In this document: positions 59,319 through 64,000 of the stretch, piece after piece
Layout: every line of letters starts with the position of its first letter
Numbering within the stretch: position 1 is the first letter of the stretch
Source of the DNA: Limnephilus marmoratus
Lineage: Eukaryota > Arthropoda > Insecta > Trichoptera > Limnephilidae
DNA length: 64,000 bases
Direction: 5' to 3'
Assembly (NCBI GenBank): GCA_917880885.1
Contig: OU862909.1
Span: 30,874,405 to 30,938,404, forward strand
Program-made: the position numbers and the translations under genes
Notes under the pieces: generated by a model
What the model saw: the letters and a program-made list of their open reading frames with translations, nothing else
Databases searched by the model: none
Told to the model about the DNA's origin: nothing

Positions 59319-59790
59319 CTATTTGTAATCTATTTTACAGATGTTAGCAGTAGTGTGACGTCCAATACTTATAATCCATTTCTTTACATCTTGTATGTAT
59401 TTGGTAATTGATTCAGTTTGTCTAATCGTGGCTGGAAGTGTATTGTGTAGTTTGCAAGCTATGTATTTAAAGTGTTTTTGTCCAAAGGTGGTTTTAGAAA
59501 AGGGAGTTTGGAGAAGTTCTTTATTTTTGGCTCGGGTATTGTGTATCATTTGTGTTGGTTTGTAAAGGATTTTGTTGTTTTTATGTAAATAAAGTAAGAT
59601 GGATTTTGCGTAGAGCTGTTTAATGTCCATAACGTTGAAAGTATTGAAGATCGTATCGGTGCTGGTAGAGAGAGGAAGTTTAAGAATTATTTTTATTATT
59701 AGTTTTTGTGCTTTAATGATGGGGTCGAGGGCATTAGAATAAGTGTTACCCCAAGCTAAAATTCCGTATTCGATGTGAGATTGGCACAGT
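59319..59790 (-). pseudogene. LINE D2 reverse transcriptase C-terminal part
   Basis: Roughly 157 open codons starting within the SHIEYGILAWGNTYSNALDP block, then IKAQKLIIKIILKLP and TTFGQKHFKYIACKLHNTLP, ending near KKWIISIGRHT. The catalytic YADD region is missing through 5' truncation. The first nine or so residues of the open frame are SINE-derived or junction sequence. Confidence 0.8.
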
Positions 59791-59792
59791 GA

Positions 59793-60138
59793 GTAAGAAT
59801 GCCGAACGTGTCCCAACTGCTCCTAACCACATTGAGCCAGTGAGACTATGGCATCCCCAATTGGGTATGTTGTGCGGCTGAAGGTAAGTAGTAGGAGAAT
59901 GAGATGCAGAAGAGGACGGTGGGGAAGTATCTGACTATTCAGATCTAGTCAATAAATACGGCTAAAACTAGATAAAGCAACGTTTCTAGGGCGATAGAGT
60001 ATATACACATTCCAGAGTGGAGACTTTATATTATTTTAAATATAACACAAATCAACAAAAAAAAATTACTTGTGCACGCCGGAATTTTAACCCTCGTCCT
60101 CTGGATAGCTGGTCGAGAGCCCCTGGATCACTGCTACC
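59793..60138 (-). mobile_element. tRNA-derived SINE, full length with decayed head
   Basis: On the minus strand the tRNA-like head (60138-60073) keeps CTCTCGACC and a degraded B box GGTTAAAATTCC, followed by the AT linker and the body shared with 34640-34969. There is no poly-A; it ends at the LINE D2 junction. Confidence 0.8.
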
Positions 60139-60164
60139 TAAATAACAAGCATATATTCCAACTT

Positions 60165-60735
60165 TATAATAAAGTAGCAGACCCGGCAACACGTTGCCGT
60201 GGCTAACGAAACAACGAACAACGCCACGCCATTACCCAACCTTTATAACCAACGCCATCTGTTAAATCAAATCCACACCGCCCTCGTGCCAGCCCGCTGT
60301 CCGCTGCCCGCTTGCCAGCCGGCACTTTTTTTTTTAATATCATGTATATTATCGAGGCTTTTGACACACACAATGCTGTCATTTTTTGCCTCATCTGTTT
60401 TTAAATTACAATATTATCATTATAATCTCTAATGATCTTTAAAAGGCACTTAGAGTCCTTTTATGTATATTCATTTTGTATAAAAATTTACTTTCAAATA
60501 TTTTCTAATTTACATGATCTAATAAATTTAATTATTCTCGATATGGCATGAAGCCCGCTCTCTTTATTTATATATTTCAAAGAATTTACACAAAGCCTTG
60601 ACAAATTATATACCTGACAACTTTCCTCATGAATCACTCTATCTATTGGTGAAAACCGCATGAAAATCCGTTGCGTAGTTTAAAAGATCTAAGCGCACAG
60701 ACAGCAGGAGCGACTTCATTATATACCATGTAAAG
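60165..60735 (+). mobile_element. Helitron-like repeat, copy 2
   Basis: Plus strand: GCAGACCCGGCAACACGTTG, GCCATTACCCAACC, CCCGCTGTCCGCTGCCCGC, a ~240-bp AT-rich middle, then AATCACTCTATCTATTGGTG, AAATCCGTTGCGTAGTTTAA and AGCGACTTCATTATATACC. Same blocks in the same order as the minus strand at 2681-3140, with one copy of the unit duplicated there. Confidence 0.5.
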
Positions 60736-61205
60736 ATAAAGATAAAACTGCGTTGTGTTTCGTATATGTGCTGAATTAGAATATTAAACATCAATGATAA
60801 ATAATAATTAAACGTAATTACAAAAACGATTAAACGAGCAAATATAAATTATTTATGTGAATATCGCAGATTTAGACCTTTTAGACGGTTAAGCTCATGT
60901 GTTGTACAATTAACTGAGGTTTCTCACTGCAATCAAGATAAGCAATAAAATAATTGTAATAATGATCCAATCAACGGCCGCGTAGTTAAACTGGCCAAGG
61001 TGAGCAAGAAACTGCTCTGATCATCGATAGATGGATGCTGGTTACAGATTCGGGGCCAGTTTATCGTTAACAGCCTGTTTAGTACTACTACTTATTTGGA
61101 CTTTTAACTGCTATTTTACTATTTTTAAAACTAACAATTCATGGTGGAAATCCATTATAATATATTTTAATAAAACAAATATAAAAAAAACTTATTTCCA
61201 CATTA
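60736..61205. other. AT-rich non-coding stretch
   Basis: TGGTGGAAATCCATTATAAT (61142) and ATTTCCACATTAAT (61195) form a short inverted repeat that belongs to the Penelope-type segment next to it. Confidence 0.35.
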
Positions 61206-61213
61206 ATTTATTT

Positions 61214-61251
61214 GACCGTAACCGGTTTCAGCTCGTTAAAGCCATCTTCAG
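61214..61251 (-). ncRNA. Hammerhead-like ribozyme core, Penelope type
   Basis: The minus strand reads CTGAAGA-T-GGCT-TTAACG-AGCT-GAAACCG-GTTA-CGGTC. This has the CUGANGA box, a 4-bp stem II with one G-U, GAAA, a 4-bp stem III with a GUUA tetraloop, and GUC at the expected cleavage site. A convincing stem I is not visible. Penelope-like retroelements are known to carry hammerhead motifs. Confidence 0.6.
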
Positions 61252-61412
61252 ACTGGTAGGTACACATTATTCTTACCTTAGGTTTATATACATAAAATAT
61301 GGGAGAAGGGATGGGAGAGGTATGGTCTACAAGGGTTTTAATCAATTATATTAATTGTAAATTGTAAAAAACTCTAAATAAACTGAGATACTTAAATTAC
61401 ATATTCAAACGT

Positions 61413-61877
61413 ATGAGCAATATCGTCAATACAAGAACCATGAAACTTGTTTATGATGCAGTGGTGCTTTCGTCCATTTCCTATGGAATAATCGCCTGGG
61501 GAGGAGCATACAATAACCATGTAAAACCATTAGAAATTGCTCAGAAGTCCATCATTAAGGTAATGTACCAGAAGTCCAAGATGTATCCTACCAATCATTT
61601 ATTTCAAGAAACTGAAATACTGGAACTAAGGCGGATCTACTGTATCCAATGTCTCAAATATATATTTACACGCCCTAACAATTTCACAAGAACCACAAAT
61701 CGCTCTAGCCAGAGACATAACACGTGCGTGTACACAGTGCCTCACTGCAAAACCAGACTGGCTCAAAGACACATTACCTACATTGCCCCAAAACTATTCA
61801 ATTCCATACCCCACTCCATCAGCAATCATCAAAATCTGAACGTACGTAAAAAAATGTTAAATCTGGATAAAAAATAA
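61413..61877 (+). pseudogene. LINE H reverse transcriptase C-terminal part
   Basis: 154 open codons: MKLVYDAVVLSSISYGIIAWG, then YNNHVKPLEIAQKSIIKVMY, and TRLAQRHITYIAPKLFNSIP near the end. Same clade as the LINEs at 42506, 57250 and 59319. 5'-truncated, without catalytic motifs. Shorter at the C-terminus than LINE D2. Confidence 0.82.
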
Positions 61878-62041
61878 TTTGGAACTGAATAACTTTTTTC
61901 TGTAATTCAAACAGTTTCTAAAATGTGGAGTCTTTCTGAATATTTAGAATGAAAACAGGAAATATATATATGTAAAACACTTTTCTCGGTTTACCCGCGT
62001 AACGTAGTCCTGAGAAGGACTTTTTAACTCCTGACGTTTCG

Positions 62042-62066
62042 GACAGATCACACTGTCCATCTTCAG
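62042..62066 (-). ncRNA. Hammerhead-like core in left Penelope arm
   Basis: The minus strand has CTGAAGA-T-GGACAG-TGTGAT-CTGTCC-GAAAC: perfect 6-bp stem II. Downstream, ACGT...ACGT could form a 4-bp stem III around a long loop with its own AGTCCT/AGGACT hairpin, giving GUU at the cleavage position. The right arm (63090-63120) has TTGAAGA and CTATCC, so it is degraded. Confidence 0.5.
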
Positions 62067-62443
62067 AGGCCTTATGTCTTTGGTTTTTGTCTCAAACTGA
62101 TAGCTTTCGCATGTCTGTTCGGTCCAGAATCCAAGACTTAAGTGAGTGCAAATCAATTCCTATGGCTAGAGCGGAGTACCCGGGATGATTGTGATTTATG
62201 GTGCTGGGGGTAGGAGGTGGGACCGGCAGTCTCAGGCGGTTTACATGTAGAGACCTGATTGGTTAGGCTAATTGTGGGTACTTCTGATAATTTTGGAAAT
62301 GCCGTTTTAGGGGAATTTTCGTCAATTATTACTTTCCAGGTGTTGGGAATTCTTATGGAGTCGTTTCTGGTGTTCATATTATTTTTATGTTTATAAATTT
62401 CTATCGCTTCGCGGTAAATTCTTTTTGGTTCATTGTATACGCT

Positions 62444-62637
62444 AGCTATTGTTGTTGTATTATTGAAGTCTATTTTATGACCTTCATTAAGGACGTGTTG
62501 AACTAAGGATGAAGTTAGGCGTTTATTAGTGACATCTCTTAGCTATTGTTGTTGTATTATTGAAGTCTATTTTATGACCTTCATTAAGGACGTGTTGAAC
62601 TAAGGATGAAGTTAGGCGTTTATTAGTGACATCTCTT
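62444..62637. repeat. 97-bp perfect tandem duplication at the inversion point
   Basis: Units 62444-62540 and 62541-62637, both AGCTATTG...GACATCTCTT, appear identical. The inverted right arm begins at the next base. Confidence 0.9.
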
Positions 62638-62641
62638 AACT

Positions 62642-62887
62642 TCATCCTTAGTTCAACACGTCCTTAATGAAGGTCATAAAATAGACTTCAATAATACAAC
62701 AACAATAGCTAGCGTATACAATGAACCAAAAAGAATTTACCGCGAAGCGATAGAAATTTATAAACATAAAAATAATATGAACACCAGAAACGACTCCATA
62801 AGAATTCCCAACACCTGGAAAATAATAATTGACGAAAAATTCCCCAAAAACGGCATTTCCAAAATTATCAGAAGTACCCACAATTAG
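62642..62887 (+). pseudogene. Penelope GIY-YIG endonuclease C-terminus (right arm)
   Basis: 82 codons ending at TAG 62885: SSLVQHVLNEGHKIDFNNT, then NEPKRIYREAIEIYKHKNN and RNDSIRIPNTWK. The H.......H.IDF.....I......R...EA..I pattern is that of the C-terminal half of the Penelope GIY-YIG domain. It lacks the GIY-YIG motif itself and the reverse transcriptase. In the left arm (minus, 62530-62153) the same frame shifts after VIIDENSPK. Confidence 0.78.
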
Positions 62888-63408
62888 CCTAACCAATCAG
62901 GTCTCTACATGTAAACCGCCTGAGACTGCCGGTCCCACCTCCTACCCCCAGCACCATAAATCACAATCAACCCGGGTACTCCGCTCTAGCCATAGGAATT
63001 GATTTGCACTCACTTAAGTCTTGGATTCTGGACCGAACAGACATGCGAAAGCTATCAGTTTGAGACAAAAACTAAAGACATAAGGCCTTTGAAGATGGAC
63101 AGTGTGATCTATCCGAAACGTCAGGAGTTAAAAAGTCCTTCTCAGGACTACGTTACGCGGGTAAACCGAGAAAAGTGTTTTACATCTTACGCCCGTGAAA
63201 ACCTTAACCATAACATGTATATATATATATATACTCGTATGTACGTGTGTATTTATGTATGGGTGTAAATGTGTGTTTATCTTACATATATTTTTAAATT
63301 TAAACTCCTATGAAGTCATTCATGTTGATCACTGTAGACACTATGCTTATATATTTTATTTTTTTTATAATTTTATTTTAACTACCACTGTTATCCACAT
63401 AATATAAT

Positions 63409-63437
63409 ACCCACACACAGGCTTCGCCTTTGTGGGA
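63409..63437 (+). other. LINE H 3' two-tier RNA hairpin
   Basis: CCCACA-CAC-AGGC-TTC-GCCT-T-TGTGGG. Confidence 0.65.
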
Positions 63438-63540
63438 TTTTTTTTTTACTTATATTTTTTTGTTATTATGTATTTTCCTATACGTAAATGTACCAAAAAA
63501 ACTTTGCTAATAAAAAAATAAATTAAAAAAATTACATTTG

Positions 63541-64000
63541 TTACGAAGTCGTCTTAGACTGTTAAATTTCAAATTATTTTGGTTATTCCACTAGGCTAAT
63601 TACCTCGGGTTTGTAGCTCACTTGAATATTGTTCGGGGAAAATCCTTACAAATAATATGAATTATTAATGACATAATTTTATTGTTGTCAAATCGTTTTT
63701 GTATTTATGATGATATAATATGGGTTTTTTTTTAATAATTAATCAATGTTTTATTATAAAATATGCTATTTTACCGCGATGTTGAACCAAAAGTATAAGG
63801 ATTGACGATGCACTCTGATATCCACTTGTCTCAAAGTGATGGCTGATGAAAGTGTTATCTTAATAACCTAATTTTAAAGGCATTCTTGCATTTACCAGCT
63901 ATTTAAATCACGTTTAAAATGATTAAATAATGATTATTTATGACTATATGATATATATATATATATGATTAATATGTTTATGATTATTTAATTTGTTGTT
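63541..64000. other. AT-rich non-coding stretch
   Basis: A short TA microsatellite near 63950-63966. Nothing else recognised. Confidence 0.4.

Larger units (their letters stand above)
58985..59793 (-). mobile_element. LINE D2, 5'-truncated copy abutting a SINE
   Basis: Minus-strand C-terminal reverse transcriptase, a 3' UTR with the two-tier hairpin (59047-59083) and a (TAAA)n tail near 59008. The hairpin loop core is that of LINE D at 42979, so the two are probably related families. The 5' end joins the 3' end of a SINE directly. Confidence 0.8.
61972..63186. mobile_element. Penelope-like element, head-to-head inverted pair
   Basis: Two copies of the 3' end of one Penelope-like element meet near 62638 and extend outward, giving a hairpin with ~540-bp nearly identical arms. 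Each arm runs outward: GIY-YIG endonuclease C-terminus, 3' UTR, hammerhead-like CTGAAGA/TTGAAGA...GAAACGTCAGG, and AGTCCT-TCTC-AGGACT hairpin, ending in GAGAAAAGTGTTTTACAT. The left arm also has a 97-bp tandem duplication at the turn. TGAAAAC at 61950-61956 and 63196-63202 is a weak candidate duplication. Confidence 0.82.
61390..63540 (+). mobile_element. LINE H, 3' UTR apparently split by a Penelope pair
   Basis: The C-terminal reverse transcriptase frame stops at 61878. About 90 bp later a 1.2-kb inverted Penelope structure begins; after it (63200-63540) comes AT-rich sequence with a two-tier hairpin (63409-63437) and an A-rich tail. This is the expected continuation of a LINE 3' UTR, so nesting is the simplest reading. 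Tail end approximate. Confidence 0.65.

Noticed and set aside
1..64000. CRISPR arrays, bacterial operons, ribosome binding sites or phage genes
   Set aside because: No regularly spaced short repeats, no dense coding, and introns and SINEs indicate eukaryotic nuclear DNA.
1..64000. LTR retrotransposons or endogenous viral copies
   Set aside because: I saw no paired LTRs, primer-binding sites, or gag/pol/env motifs.

Overview
This window looks like repeat-dense, AT-rich nuclear DNA from an arthropod, most likely an insect; I cannot fix the order. The evidence is the mix of elements: jockey/CR1-type non-LTR retrotransposons, Penelope-like elements, hAT, mariner, PIF/Harbinger-like and Helitron-like DNA elements, and tRNA-derived SINEs. 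I found no host protein-coding gene I could defend, no rRNA and no bona fide tRNA. Every long open frame I recognise is the 3' part of a reverse transcriptase, a piece of transposase or a Penelope endonuclease remnant. The window therefore reads as intergenic or deep intronic sequence built from layered insertions.

Layout. 1-8 kb: SINE-like elements sharing a LINE 3' end, a Helitron-like copy with an internal 184-bp-period duplication, and LINE A (minus strand) interrupted by LINE B with a 5-bp target duplication. 8-21 kb: a decayed mariner, a three-layer nest (a small inverted-repeat element holding a 2.46-kb hAT that holds a 1.1-kb hAT, the two hATs with 8-bp duplications), a hAT-type MITE, and a PIF/Harbinger-like element with a MADF-like remnant. 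21-35 kb: the best LINE A copy, MITE-in-MITE, SINE-like copies, a palindromic Penelope-type unit with 12-bp duplications, and a tRNA-derived SINE flanked by ~80-bp direct repeats. 35-50 kb: LINE 3' ends, a second palindromic Penelope-type unit with 14-bp duplications, a GC-rich island, and a fold-back MITE. 50-64 kb: LINE J, an intron-containing transposase relic, three more LINE 3' portions, a SINE/LINE junction, a second Helitron-like copy, and a LINE whose 3' UTR appears split by a 1.2-kb inverted Penelope pair.

Two themes tie the window together. First, LINE copies of at least seven families end in a 3' hairpin with the same two-tier design: outer stem, a 5' internal-loop strand ending in AC, inner stem, then a 1-3 nt 3' bulge, usually A or AG. 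The stem sequences differ completely between families and co-vary within them, which suggests a shared RNA signal for reverse-transcriptase recognition. Second, Penelope-type 3' segments carry hammerhead-like cores (CUGANGA, stem II, GAAA) and repeatedly occur as inverted pairs. Two of those pairs are flanked by 12- and 14-bp direct repeats, so they appear to have integrated as units. All family names are from sequence reading alone, without database searches.
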